From positions 1 to 56,599 of the forward strand of contig CAVGTF010000002.1 in the NCBI GenBank assembly GCA_963632245.1: a DNA stretch of 56,599 bases, given 5' to 3'. Below, in pieces: positions 22,501-27,224 of the stretch. The stretch comes from UBA1724 sp963632245. Lineage in GTDB: Bacteria > Verrucomicrobiota > Lentisphaeria > Oligosphaerales > Oligosphaeraceae. The notes beneath the pieces were generated by a model, which was not told the origin of the DNA, did no database searches, and saw only the letters and a program-made list of their open reading frames with translations. Position 1 is the first letter of the stretch. The number at the start of each line of letters is the position of its first letter. The translations under genes and the position numbers were made by a program.

Positions 22501-23472
22501 ACCTACGGCTTCGATGCCACCTACGACGTGGCCTTCCCGATCCTGACGGTTCCCAAGGGCGACGGCACTTACGTCCGCCAGCCTCTGGCACAGGGCGCTC
22601 TCTACTCCTTGGGTCTCTCCAATGAGTTCGCCACTCTCTCCACCGATATCCGGCCCTACGGCAATACCGCCAGCTGGTTCATCGTCGCCGAGATGGGCGA
22701 TCCCGCCAGCGACATCATCCAGGAGTTCGCCCTCAGCTGGGATGCCACCAGCCTGCCCGCCTCCACCGCCAGCGGCCTGACCATCACCCAGATGCGCAAG
22801 CGCGTGGATGGATACTACGAGTCCGTGCTGGGCACCACCACCTCCATCGTGCCCGGTGAGGCCGGCGAGATCGTCCTCTCCGCCGATCAGCTGAACAACC
22901 TGCAGCAGGATGAGAATGGCCAGAAGTACGCGGTCTTCCGCGTGACCATCGGCGCTCCCGACTCCATGCAGACTGTGACGCTGAAGACCGGCTGGAATCT
23001 GGTTGCCCTGCCGCTGACCCCGCTCAACGGCGATGTGAACGACGTCTTCTCCGTCAACGGCAGCAAGCTCTACGCGGGCTCCGTCTGGCAGTATGAGGGC
23101 GGACGCTACGTGGCCGCCACCAACCTGGTCGCCACCAAGGGCTACTGGATCTACGCGAAGACCGCCGCCACCATCAATGTCTACGGCACCGCCGAAAGCG
23201 ATGTGATCAGCCTCTCCAAGGGCTTCAACATCATCGGACCCGTCTACGACATCGATGACTTCGAGGCTGCCTACAAGACCGCATATCCCAAGGTCTACGA
23301 GAAGATCGCCAAGAACGCTGATGGCGGACTGGAGATCTACAAGTTCAATCCCGAGGATGGCGGATACCACCTGGCCGTGGTCAATGGCAAGTATGCTCTG
23401 AAGGTGGGCACTGGCTACTGGATCAAGGCCACCGAGGATGTGGAACTTCCCGTGATCCCCACCAGTAAGTAA
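4525..23472 (+). CDS. Giant secreted C10 cysteine protease fused to LamG and Ca-binding repeat domains
   Basis: 6315 residues. The start at 4525 follows AGGAG (4512-4516) and yields a signal peptide (MLKRLVRLGIAVFALILGV..LQAA). Residues about 22-110 resemble the Spi propeptide inhibitor. Residues about 150-440 are a streptopain-like C10 peptidase with catalytic Cys226 (VVGCTATTTSQIL) and His387 (AGHSIYTDGYG), then FNMGWGGGSNGWYNLD; both catalytic residues are present, so it is probably active after propeptide removal. A carboxypeptidase-regulatory-like beta domain follows (about 452-560). Then come many Ig-like/beta-sandwich units with EF-loop sequences DxDxDG, including four copies of a roughly 115-residue repeat (near 2126, 2751, 2956 and 3467). 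An Asp/Pro linker (about 3733-3764), TSP3-like repeats (about 3765-3915, 4252-4359, 4946-5029), three LamG domains (about 3958-4135, 4415-4572, 5032-5218), a short coiled coil (4164-4229) and a PPC-like domain (about 5679-5829) follow. The last 165 residues carry GWNLVALPL and two GYWIxA motifs. No sortase, PEP-CTERM or T9SS tail is recognised. A role in binding and cutting host or diet glycoprotein is inference. Confidence 0.9.
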   Translation: MLKRLVRLGIAVFALILGVNLQAATVTQEQALAFAKGWLASQGNPVAADGIAREVGEAIPVEENGTVYGYAVSFAPQGFLVVSPDTRVAPVLFYNNEGAFDNASGNPLRWLIVADVANRLAVADEEYTESSKKTRGASDDATAQYYQKNQDEWNQYTSTKKTRSWSAATLDDIWVDYFTKTKWSQGANDDLNSGTKYACYNYYTPTPTVDGPKSEEGNPNNSVVGCTATTTSQILRYFEWPQKRLTPITKTLTVGDASNMMKKAWPYEMTTMGGSNKDGSYNWSLMTYNPGAKYTDADYTEINEDNYKEIGRLCRDAGIAIGVAYYHTNSGETGGNVTASTFKNFDYSATYSAGSTFDAIRASLDARRPVPIGIRAAINLSDASAGHSIYTDGYGTHNGRWFYHFNMGWGGGSNGWYNLDEHFATAWSNSSVSINAINIYRNMTLQANEDLNGVIISGRVTDANGVPVAGVKASIKKKGEDTTWQTMLAWYDRVDGGDCHATVTKGGEGYGAEYYRNGTDEKGIWAIDKVAKNNSYEIVLEKDGYIFLGDKTINSLSSNKWGLNFIAVPEELGELALDGWSLENGVLVLKFNRAIGGVKINGKGITLTAGETSYTLNDFAFVSAAESDTILVDVSSLGELTDATLSLKSNFLYYDVDGTGDNSDVYNVPVVNVGPAITNQASSSAAQSAVVTAITRDGNDFLASGSILSFKVTSTGDVKAEDFRVTVTRSYQGAEGSYAEVRGTTAPAAAIGSLEGDILTVNVGEGYGFVRLDYLPAEGDAFLGGETYMVDDAAPAIIKSKIETIDGNQHVTLTFNKPVGGEGTVEKIYGTKLASDGKVYRYADTTENGTVLFKKGASTTPDSAFSSDVDEYLWGSGLKENQAAKGHFSDIGDNGMVSVKFQVSLISKNDIEVGYLRWIDVNDNGTFDLGTDAFAIQYCNEIYGKNGRSTSDLYTLDTSSLIPSLSINAPTYGAKKDDGTYAAAADVTEVSFTDQTGPSDYNLIWLGPGSNPTGTYDLKFINEIDADTLARIAYYSSTGIAFPQNFQVNDGTSIDNTKKTQLLEFFTGWASEGSGAWIDNSVDSSLTYVAGQDTLILGNGVTDGFTGEDVPTELYYIDLDQSNSVSAADFIWLDGDGDGAWSETATTDSKLGKANASQLNWRDPVAAGDFKVILRANGGTATSVLVDKVTDANGNALSGATAVIRCRLKISPTMTNTSTESIPSGVETIEIRPYADAIYDAHGNVASDTSTSGELPLSAVGGLSVVKATLGADNGSIALRFSKRVVGNNSKLGLNNLKMIAEDVQNYDAAESDTYTSTITANHFSVYAVYKDNSEAKLTLYSSTEAHCYNPGIFHREGSNYVVIDLLGATNLSTNAPLLAPADKELASIRVEFNGIYDYAGDALSDTSITLDAKSAYKPGYAGLLPPMFTNKKGSYTFISAKGNNANYTTEEIIGTAELVDGEVVVTPGIMGDAGHIWTTADTTNNIYTFQHDSIDITQQDGVDAGEMCFGMYYRDLDADGRVDAVDMNFFNPWGHDLKNPAQLMVGSSAMSNFIVWVHSDDADNMETKIASETSWSSFPGLNSYPLNTVAKDSALYELIKGGQTPSGWRQAKVTDVSVIQQNANHAKATNAAGWNLDDPDYIYSTIRVTFDQTDVAPRTYGDRQVMVTYVNPRDDDEQIYDKRINSGYNADIIAADSEVTVKLSYTDAEGKEATVDYTYEHVNAALKNLDFSSDDETAGIYWIRTVDQSELEAEDAGALDAIWVCDSFGPACAWDGVAPQAVSAVAWRATPYLKANSNDTLDSYEFLDVRFSEPILGADDLGIRQGDDIISGYAADEQSFTELSNGAIGASFVSDSTIRFRFQASKSIKNLSFAYRGTLYSSNPIEHAFGPATVIGEWAQFDVTAPGVHPVQSAYQVLGGSQEDALEVFRIENAKGGSMTNYASGLKLSSGGNVIRNCTAGGSSTLTAIPCNSTSDRNGNRGDVVAYSIAVQGGEFSSADVKISENSGSITVKAMDTSAHPGSSFYAVLKNVSVTNTGISNKLASNEDWAKPNAGNTCAYHPFAAPSATGYITAAYSTEKTPANTLLSGPIYVYGKAQPVMQSKTSRINVGEEVAVAALDLAAPESYKLTAVKVRLVDTSNGAFDPAVSLKPLADDSTSGVLLYDLSTGKSVKLSSDSLSWSDLGTTVEGLLYREVTLKPLGGVAVPTVGGKPNSADFEIRVVPSDSFRFGESFYAQIPDDGLTMGAYTSGDSVADTWGTPDGTKGNRLTDTRYYDANGDDRWNAGESLANGEDSAAAQTNYTTFVPYYDGGYPLVMSNTCASKLDLQENGINTREIYYAKKNGGLNPESDPYKGLFGQSGTIAGQSTSGSSYDLEYNVSYEPGDDMWYDVGGTLGVYDEGIDIPIFGNADSFALPWAVQEFGARGIQFRAAAPAVTADVSTGNVSAPSQEPIPVLAVNMQDASRSFGPRYVLDGSILVEAISKNLSAGKHNLVFKVADNTLSLDNGEAVALSDAANQRVVVADEAGSAFVVVRRLADVADFDGDGVTTGTVVALPESDQTVALTVSNDTARDIQQPAAISGVRVLSVGIDATVGDSTLTRNGTKLAWNGGAAVDASEAGTYVLKGVSGNKADYIVVQTSVLGGATSETLPVYNANGRVITPLKNITGVEIMAVGDMQKQGWYTVSYDNGTIAFGNGGSAKLPAVGEFAIVYGDGAADDYSRPFLVVRRNGASLPNGAVTDRVFVNQNSLYWVDVTLHSVSGVTPSHFNDLTADQNSGVSLWWDMDGSGTFSASDMFVPLKEAPVFVGGGDTWTCSLVPDPDFITAWLNTPVNGTLQDNQNFFICVKTTEDMSFGDSFQMSASFLEPSEPDYTYADYKNRDKSISFGTDLKGIEDQVTRGAVFSFAEVVSQTISCTTVTNTVFAKETVSGQTVDANELVALTSVNHFVQTNTGATPYVTSVGIDLVNVEGFDPETALASMKATDPAQRGLILYRDSNGDGKLDTSVDTAVDCTILATYDETTGTTHYEFLLADESCVIPSNEDKTADLFVVARMSDELPYGIRFYASMDVDDIAYSTGAASVASGVKTDILSTTINAEFADVVGVDPVSSNGGLLVRSAGSAVSGYQTVTLSRGLNGAYTLSWNGNSAVITDLTKPVTLTLGSGDNAIVVTFDPQRFFQEDTLVYSTKGAPVNALDGAAISLGTKLTSLAGSEECKYTDVDMDGKFTVGTDRINQDDSDQVFTVADHISFYDVDGDGEWSENEPVFFDTDLVYSLPWLDAVIDTDSVASQGIGTKTVSLKKNALALLPETPAEGATVADGEMVLFYLDVDGDANRNYDPLNDVIVLRTCDGTTMGAWSLTADDQVVLNPAAEEGDFVVADHIGETLRAFADTDYVKLSTPADDGYTQDNAIILSVDEWWNDMAASWEFLANSARSIRRITPDSANADFATAQSAASDIIGLDIANSGASDVLLTSVTVRFDNVKGWITSDLCKLTADETSGVQLWRDADGNGSFNPSIDTFVALSGAPSWSQEGNTQVVTLAPASDNEITGETQDGLFDFFVVVVPSTTANNTNLEDAGDQFTATITNSDVVLNKTLAKSPSVVTGTITIDSKPPQLKSTASATKGGKFVDTITLTFDEGMKRLSGTDLSVWTVTDVETGNEFEVTECTLDSTGKIVTLTLGLAEGKTANDYDNTNLKVSASFTADTALTDFAGNPAELVEVAVVGQEIKHDEPDPVDPDDPDDPTPPPVDPDDPEDDDDDDIVDTDNDGIPDDWEIEYFGNLTTADDTTDFDEDGVTDLQEYKMGYNPIKTQTPGRSFYAELSNGNYQRVTQTSKGKFLLYGTTSDVTDMVIDVKFFLNATDGEVDFDGDGLANEAENKVFGTDPTRRDTDGDGLNDRDEIMAETDATDASDPWSNKGLDLILESHEVTDLVYDETTNTITKSTSTVEARTTPYAVVPAFDGMIDDLSAWSGELWFKLSDSSINSGTLLQKSADREGARGDFWFGLKDGKLALTLPNLFSATRLTTVTLSDWTVPTGTWVHAAFTVEQVATAKAQITILAYADGEEHLFESGKIAARLRSTDDSVDGKLYFGDDSTVTDRLSVILDEVRIWNKVLTQDEIAANRNVFLSADTANMAAYFAFNYTTASGTKVPAVTYKTRSALSEGLSQAQSNLESAQSAYNTAKTAYDASESPSDEEKTALESAEAALASAQSIYNQVYAAYTEEMSSDGLTATLKGDARLSITDSEEYQDGDSDNDGIADWWEMENFGDLTTADGDSDADDDNLSDYYEYLLREEGADPNDPYSLAKDGKTLDGDADSDGDGLTNAEEMNYGTDPLNADTDDDGVSDKIEVAFNANPLHPMSVVVLKSTGMPVEDSWDDVKCTDWTLYRATEAPSRSLDLGALDEDLELPYPDRFAVGTQVKGSYNDVFSGDFTLELWVKAENAASGVLFETRASDTGWGWRFLLENGIPRGEIFTANDEVIATVGGEGATPALEEGVWTYLALCWSTEAHTLTIYRDKIAEISSFPVAYDVDFGAASEYARIEKIDGVCIDELRFWGEARTPEQIEYWAEQIVPSPLNAVISYDAYTDASGNTVENRYMERDYQLRANYRFDDGGKSVEDFAHFREDGYALTVADGAIIDFADGAKTIGGVDDVDGDGIPEWWMKTWNLNTFRNANDNEPSEGWLEVPGHQWKLNGTSTWSSMLMYDSDGNIIGLYGYQYGVAYTSLGGAMEYTTTWRNGKLTGVNATNATYGTVGNNPEGGYVTSNRQLGIDMAYVTMHKYVNLAVAPTEAYLTTRTNNGATINAVLINKHQLSDEEMSGNANVAEYLQAGRNQVVIVWERNNANTVTYTIGEDEYDRKLYIGSVDADLTVDDKLVIARGHDYRYDPRAAWYYRATTADYDVDSMVTSIGNVGSDINGYILNYGITGTTLDAYAHQYGALNDMDNDGIDLYNEYLIGSNPASRDSDNNGIADGKEDYDEDGIVNSIEISTLHTDPLSMDTDNDGVTDSAERASASDPTDWNSPANYLYLLTDGTEDSYLQMPLQSRFALDTFTLEAMVSAEDPANGGLILQRVVGTVDESKPLINYELGINGNGKPYVAFSDKEGSTASRTLTAPDALDADTWTHLAATFDASTNIITLFVDGVQVANGMAASQPITNGPALIYTRAGAGFKGGIDEIRIWDVVRTAAQIQENMDVSLTGKEEGMVAYYRFDDANLTKRAALAGYSDAELREDTSLYPTYLYCADSNVLNAFDWRNDWANAAVLHGTATVVEDSEHSSSFEVGIYAYSNGTEEGDEDPGYAYISTSGEGTSDILQGVILSYPATASTESITYKYFWLKTDADGYSVDDLTYSSDSLYEVATGSVLGDSVILGTGTELSLEETSVSVGDFVQLVVAAVNSDGVTSTLSVSKVIEMKESDEDHSIPAKLVLVSPVEDQTGLAAGKALQVKVRNENDFGGVAHISWYRNMNLVKSGSTEIGANATATLEMSDTSKVEKGDVWSFKIWFEREDSTARSQAIPPAMTADGEVTSEWIYLQIGTGFDEEIADSGKRVYGAPSKPESVKVTPESPDTNSILIATASGSKCKYTFNYYYQWYYKAVDSSQYVLASGQDLPYWQPAVTDISDDMGTTQSGFSTYSLDEGDQVYCAVYAMNIYGEKSRSAVSNVVVIKAAGTMYEPNDHYDYANPIYPKTAWLSTTDVNIQTHTFKSVDDQDWVWFTVPEGTDNRKMLVSFETNVGTMYAYGDTMENTSIPDTVVELYKLVNGKLKHIKTVRDFSSDNNLNMSTCYARFENMALDAGIYYINVYSQYRSTNDVGVNYYMHLYMEREAWTGESLVWDDPEDGESSLELTPATPGASDDLVAKLNVSAYTPEDTRVTDYRYLWYRNGIVVPLKGVTSVESYATSRYVLDQAVKGYDTIPSDMLAEGDVWQCVVYPYSSTYGYGSALYSNTVTIGASSWRMNLTSRKTFKSGAEVVAGDEVVTLGWEEFATYGFDATYDVAFPILTVPKGDGTYVRQPLAQGALYSLGLSNEFATLSTDIRPYGNTASWFIVAEMGDPASDIIQEFALSWDATSLPASTASGLTITQMRKRVDGYYESVLGTTTSIVPGEAGEIVLSADQLNNLQQDENGQKYAVFRVTIGAPDSMQTVTLKTGWNLVALPLTPLNGDVNDVFSVNGSKLYAGSVWQYEGGRYVAATNLVATKGYWIYAKTAATINVYGTAESDVISLSKGFNIIGPVYDIDDFEAAYKTAYPKVYEKIAKNADGGLEIYKFNPEDGGYHLAVVNGKYALKVGTGYWIKATEDVELPVIPTSK

Positions 23473-23480
23473 CGCATCCT

Positions 23481-23532
23481 AAAAAAAGAAAGGGGCCGGG
23501 TGGCAATTGCCGCCCGGCCCCCTTTCTTTTTT
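23481..23532 (+). terminator. Intrinsic terminator of the giant gene
   Basis: A-rich arm, then GGGGCCGGG paired with CCCGGCCCC, inner GGCAATTGCC, then CTTTCTTTTTT. Nearly all of the 52 bases pair, with A and T tracts on opposite sides, so it could act in both directions. It begins eight bases past the stop codon. Confidence 0.88.
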
Positions 23533-23540
23533 GGGGGAAA

Positions 23541-24140
23541 AAGGAAAAAGGAGGAAGTGTGGCCACTCTGCAGTGGGCTTGCGTAAAGCGCGCCCGTATT
23601 GGCGCGCAGTACCGCCGGTAGGCGGAAGAGCTTAGGCAGGGGCACGGGGGCGGCAGCCCGACCTCCTTTGGTTGGGGCTTCGACTAGGGAAGAATCGCTC
23701 CGGTGCAAGGCACGCGCCGCGGAGTGGCCTGCCTGCTCATTGCTAACTGTGCTGGCGCGTGCCTTCAGGGAGGCCGCGAATGGATATTTTATAGGGATTT
23801 CGGATTTAGGGTCTTGCGGGGTGCTATGCCGCTAATGCGGTGGTGCCGATACCGCATCAAGACGGTGTTAGCACCGGAGCGATTCTTTTTTAGCTGGGGA
23901 CCCAAAGGACTGGGGCTGCCGCCCCCGTACCCCCGCTACGGCGCGAAAGTGCCGTAAGTACCTAGCAATTAGCGGCTAGTGATTAGTTTGCAAGGTCCCG
24001 CAGGCGCTCTTCCGCCTACCGGCGGTGAGGGTACTAGCGCACCAATACGGGCGCGCTAGGTGCACGCGCCGGTAAAATTCCGGTGCGGGGTTTCGCCCGT
24101 GAAACCCTGGCCTAACTTCCTCCTTCCTTCTTTCTCTTTT
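23541..24140. repeat. Intergenic mosaic repeat, double copy in inverted arrangement
   Basis: The left half opens with GGAGGAAG and reads through the GTATTGGCGCGC palindrome, TACCGCCGGTAGGCGGAAGAG, GGGGGCGGCAGCCCGA.. and AAGAATCGCTCCGGTGC. The right half (about 23870-24140) has the same modules in reverse: GCACCGGAGCGATTC, CCAAAGGACTGGGGCTGCCGC, CTTCCGCCTACCGGCGG, the GCGCGCC palindrome, GCGCCGG..CCGGTGC, GGGTTTCGC..GTGAAACCC and TTCCTCC. No ORF here has coding character, and the SDR gene follows. Confidence 0.75.
23550..23607 (+). repeat. 58-bp exact inverted partner of 30816-30873 (left)
   Basis: This stretch, from GGAGGAAGTGTGGCC through CTGCAGTGGGCTTGCG to TATTGGCGCGC, is the exact reverse complement of 30816-30873 by direct reading. 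It contains repeat-family modules plus a 30-base unique part, so it is a recent or conserved copy and not chance similarity. Confidence 0.85.
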
Positions 24141-24143
24141 TTT

Positions 24144-24917
24144 ATGTCTTCCAAGGATTTCTCCAACTATCCCGTCGCCCTAGTCACGGGTGGGGCGCGT
24201 CGTGTGGGGGCGGCGTTGTGCCGTGGTCTGGTGGGGGCGGGCTGGCGTGTGGTGATCCATGCGCGGCGGTCGGTGGGGGAAGCGGAGGTGTTGCGTGACG
24301 AGCTCTGCGCGAATGCGGGTGGCGTGGTGGCTTCTGTGGTTACGGCGGATTTGCGGGAAGTGGATTGCGAGGGTCTTCTGGGGGAGGCGGCGGCGGTCTT
24401 TGGACGTTTGGATGGCCTGGTGAATAACGCCTCCTGCTATAGCCGGACGGGACTGCTCTCCAGTTCCCAGGAGGAATACGAGGCGGTCTTTTGGGTGAAT
24501 TATTGGGCGCCCTTCGGACTCATGCGGGCATTCGCCCACCGTGGACAGCCCGGCGCGATCCTGAATCTCCTGGATGCCCGCATGGACCTCCAGGATACTG
24601 GCAGCGCGCCTTATCTTCTTTCCAAGAAGGCGCTGCGGGATGCCACGCTGCTGTGTGCCTATGCCTGGGGATCTCTTGGCATCCGTGTCAACGCACTGGC
24701 GCCGGGGCTGGTTTATCCCCCGCCGGGCGTTCCGCTGTCGGCCATGGACCCCCTGTTGAAGAGCCTTCCGTTGTCGCGCGCGACCTCGGAGGAGGAACTG
24801 TCGAAGGCGGCGGTGTTTCTGATGGAATCGCCCTCGGTGACGGGCGAGATCCTCTATTTGGACGGCGGAATGCATCTCCCCGGAACTCCCATGTGGGAAA
24901 AGGAGAATCCCCAATGA
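24144..24917 (+). CDS. Pteridine-reductase-like short-chain dehydrogenase (FolM/PTR1 type)
   Basis: 257 residues, Rossmann-fold NADPH oxidoreductase. The cofactor loop is TGGARRVG (15-22), the TGxxxRxG form of pteridine reductases and FolM, not the common TGxxxGxG. NNAS follows, and the active site is D..Y-x-x-x-K: NLLDARM has Asp where most SDRs have Ser, as in Leishmania PTR1, then APYLLSKKAL. C-terminal GEILYLDGGMHL is normal. The likely reaction is reduction of dihydropteridines (dihydromonapterin or dihydrofolate), inferred from these residues. The start at 24144 is preceded only by a CT-rich leader without Shine-Dalgarno. It is the first gene of a tight operon, and its stop overlaps the next ATG (ATGA). 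Confidence 0.82.
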   Translation: MSSKDFSNYPVALVTGGARRVGAALCRGLVGAGWRVVIHARRSVGEAEVLRDELCANAGGVVASVVTADLREVDCEGLLGEAAAVFGRLDGLVNNASCYSRTGLLSSSQEEYEAVFWVNYWAPFGLMRAFAHRGQPGAILNLLDARMDLQDTGSAPYLLSKKALRDATLLCAYAWGSLGIRVNALAPGLVYPPPGVPLSAMDPLLKSLPLSRATSEEELSKAAVFLMESPSVTGEILYLDGGMHLPGTPMWEKENPQ

Positions 24918-25570
24918 TTTTGCGAATCGTAACCAGTGTTGCGCTCTTTGCCCTGATGGCGGGGGTGACGCCCTCCCTTTGTGGCGAGACCATGCCCCTG
25001 ACTGAGTATCAGCGGCTTTTGATGGAATACGAATCCCTGGGCGCACAGCTCTCTTCCCTGCAGTGGCAGAATGCCTCGGAGGCACAGGATGCCGCCCGGA
25101 TGGAAGAACAGCTCCGTCAGCAAAAGGAGTCCCTCGCTGCCGAGCTGGCGGCCCTCCAGTCGGAGAATGCCTCCCTGGAGACGAAGACCGCCGCTTTGGA
25201 AAAAGACGCCGCCAGCGCCGCCGAGGAGCTCACCGCCCTGGCACCGGCGGGCCTGGAGTCGCTGCGATCTGAGCTGAATGCCCTGGGGACCGAGTGGCAC
25301 CGCGCGCGTTCCTGGCGGATGGAGCGGCAGTTCCTGGCGGGACCCGATGGCGTCCGGCGGGAATTCCGCATTTTGATCTTGGGCGAGTGCCGCCGGTGGA
25401 TTTTGAATGAGGCGGCGGGGCTGTCTGGCGTGGGTGTCTGGAAAGAGGCCTCCGGGACCTGGGAGGACCGCTGGGACAACGGGCTGGTGGAGTCCCTGGG
25501 GAGCCTCTTCCGTCAGGCGGAGCGTAGCCGGAGTCAGGCGGACCGCGGAGTCCGGGAGGTGCCGCTATGA
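24914..25570 (+). CDS. Periplasmic coiled-coil protein, DUF3450-like
   Basis: 218 residues. A signal peptide (MILRIVTSVALFALMAGV..LCG) is followed by a long heptad-rich coiled coil (about 30-130, rich in E, Q, A and L) and a small globular C-terminal part with GVRREFRILILGECRRW and SLGSLFRQAERS. The position, ATGA-overlapped with an ExbB-like channel that has its own coiled-coil periplasmic extension and then ExbD, matches the DUF3450-TtpC gene order of Vibrio-type TonB2 systems. That match rests on context and shape; no catalytic motif is seen. It starts on the ATG overlapping the SDR stop and ends overlapping the next start. Confidence 0.7.
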   Translation: MILRIVTSVALFALMAGVTPSLCGETMPLTEYQRLLMEYESLGAQLSSLQWQNASEAQDAARMEEQLRQQKESLAAELAALQSENASLETKTAALEKDAASAAEELTALAPAGLESLRSELNALGTEWHRARSWRMERQFLAGPDGVRREFRILILGECRRWILNEAAGLSGVGVWKEASGTWEDRWDNGLVESLGSLFRQAERSRSQADRGVREVPL

Positions 25571-26787
25571 AAAAGACCCTCTTGGCAATCCTTTGCATCC
25601 TGGCGCTGGGTGCCGTTCCTGTTTTCGCTGCTGAAGCGCAAAATGCCGTTGCCGTTGCTCCCGTGGTCTCACAGGTGGAGGACAATGGGCTGCGCCAGAG
25701 CGTGGAGAAGCTCCGTCAGCGTTTGGCGGAGCTGGAGTCCCGCCGACTGGAATCCTCGCGTGCCTCCGAAGAGGCCTGCGCCCGCCTCCAATCGGAGATC
25801 GCGTCCCTGGAAACAGAACTAGCTTCCGCGCGGGAACGCCGGGGGCTCCTGGAGAACCGCGTGAATGCGCTTTCGTCGTCGATTGCGCGGGATCATTCGG
25901 ATGCCCGGGGAGCGCGGCGTCTTTTGGACCAGCGTGCGCAGGAGTGGGGGCTTTCTGAGGGGCTCTCTGGGCAAGCGCTCTTGGAGGCCCAGCGTGCGCA
26001 GGTGCGTTCGCTCCGGAGTGGGGTGCCTGTGGAGGACGTGGTCCTGACTCCGGAGGGTGTGGAGGCTCAGGGACAGTTGTTGCGAATTGGTCCCTTCCTC
26101 TACTTCGCCAATGACGCCATCGCGGGCCCCGTCTTCCAGGAGAAGGGCGCGGCTTTCCCCGTCGTGTTGCCCCTGGAGGGCGCTGATGCGGCGAAGATCC
26201 GTGCTCGGCTGACTTCTTCTTCGGATGGTCTCTCTCCATTGCCCGTCTCCTTTGAGGGGAAGGCGGGCTTCCAGTGGCAACTGCCTGCGCGCCAGACTCT
26301 CTGGGGGCACTTCCGGCAGGGCGGCGTGGTTATGATTCCCCTGGGCATACTTGCTTGGCTCTGTCTGGGACTGGTCTGCGAACGCTGCTGGTATTATCTC
26401 CGGAATTCCCAGGAACGGGTTCTCTCTCGCGTGTGCAAGAGTGGTGCGGCGGGCTCTGAGACGCGGATCCAGTCGGCGCGCCACGCGCTGGAGGGCTCTC
26501 GACGGGGACTCACCCTCTTGGCGGTCACTGCCTCCGTGGCGCCGTTGCTGGGACTGCTGGGCACCGTGACTGGCATGATTCATACCTTCGAGGTCATCAC
26601 CCAGGTGGGCACCGGTGACGCGCGGCTCTTGGCGGGCGGAATCTCCGAGGCGCTCATCACCACCGAGGCGGGACTCCTCCTGGCCATCCCCGCGCTGCTC
26701 TTCCACGCATGGTGCGTTCGCCGCAATCGCCGCCTGGCCGCCCGCCTCGAGGAGGCCTGCGCTGCATCCCAGGAGAAGCGTCCATGA
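25567..26787 (+). CDS. MotA/TolQ/ExbB-family proton channel with periplasmic coiled-coil extension (TtpC-like)
   Basis: 406 residues, far longer than ExbB (about 240). A signal sequence (MKKTLLAILCILALGAVPVFA) leads into a coiled coil (about 40-115) and a beta-rich periplasmic part (about 150-240). The channel unit has TM1 around 255-272 (VVMIPLGILAWLCLGLVC), TM2 around 313-341 with VAPLLGLLGTVTGMIHTF (the TolQ/ExbB signature) and TM3 around 362-384 with ALITTEAGLLLAIPALLF. Family members conduct protons with an ExbD/TolR partner, which is the next gene. The extended N-terminus resembles TtpC of Vibrio TonB2 systems. No TonB gene lies in the window, so the energised target is unknown. Confidence 0.87.
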   Translation: MKKTLLAILCILALGAVPVFAAEAQNAVAVAPVVSQVEDNGLRQSVEKLRQRLAELESRRLESSRASEEACARLQSEIASLETELASARERRGLLENRVNALSSSIARDHSDARGARRLLDQRAQEWGLSEGLSGQALLEAQRAQVRSLRSGVPVEDVVLTPEGVEAQGQLLRIGPFLYFANDAIAGPVFQEKGAAFPVVLPLEGADAAKIRARLTSSSDGLSPLPVSFEGKAGFQWQLPARQTLWGHFRQGGVVMIPLGILAWLCLGLVCERCWYYLRNSQERVLSRVCKSGAAGSETRIQSARHALEGSRRGLTLLAVTASVAPLLGLLGTVTGMIHTFEVITQVGTGDARLLAGGISEALITTEAGLLLAIPALLFHAWCVRRNRRLAARLEEACAASQEKRP

Positions 26788-27221
26788 ACCAGGGCGGATC
26801 CATCTTCCGTTTGGAGCGCGAGGACGACGAGGAGTCGGCGCGGATCAACATCTCCCCCCTGGTGGACATGGTCTTCCTGCTGCTGATTTTCTTCATGGTC
26901 ACCAGCGTCTTCACCCGCACCGGAAAAGTGGAGGTCTCCCTCCCGGAGGCCGCATCTGCTCCTGTCGTCGAGGAGTCGTCCATCTTCCTGACCCTGACTG
27001 CCGAGGGCGAGATCCTCTGGCAGGACCGCGTCCTGGCGCTCTCGGAGGTGCGTCCCTGGGTGGAGTCCCTCCTTCAGGAGAATCCCGAGCGGCCTGTCAC
27101 CATCCTGGCGCACCGGGATGCGCCCACCGGCGAGACCGTCCGGCTCCTGGAGGAGTGCCGGCTTGCCGGCGCACGCGCGCTCTCCCTGGGTGCCCAGCGG
27201 GAGAATGCCCCCGAATTCTGA
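26784..27221 (+). CDS. ExbD/TolR-family biopolymer transport protein
   Basis: 145 residues with a single N-terminal transmembrane helix. INISPLVDMVFLLLIFFMV carries the essential Asp (D28) that couples to the ExbB/TolQ proton path. The rest (about 50-140) is the usual periplasmic alpha/beta domain ending with a DAPTGETVRLLEECRLAGA helix, comparable to the ExbD region that ends in a conserved small-domain helix. It overlaps the channel gene by ATGA, so the two are almost certainly co-translated subunits of one complex. Confidence 0.92.
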   Translation: MNQGGSIFRLEREDDEESARINISPLVDMVFLLLIFFMVTSVFTRTGKVEVSLPEAASAPVVEESSIFLTLTAEGEILWQDRVLALSEVRPWVESLLQENPERPVTILAHRDAPTGETVRLLEECRLAGARALSLGAQRENAPEF

Positions 27222-27224
27222 AAT

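Noticed and set aside
10537..23370. 4277-codon open frame on the minus strand inside the giant gene
   Set aside because: It is in codon register with the sense gene and open only because TTA, CTA and TCA are avoided. The product is a Gly/Val/His/Asp-rich string without domains, and the sense protein has clear domains.
25565..26239. Minus-strand ORF of 224 codons under the ExbB-like gene
   Set aside because: A Pro/Arg/His-rich shadow; the sense frame has a signal peptide, coiled coil and TolQ motifs.
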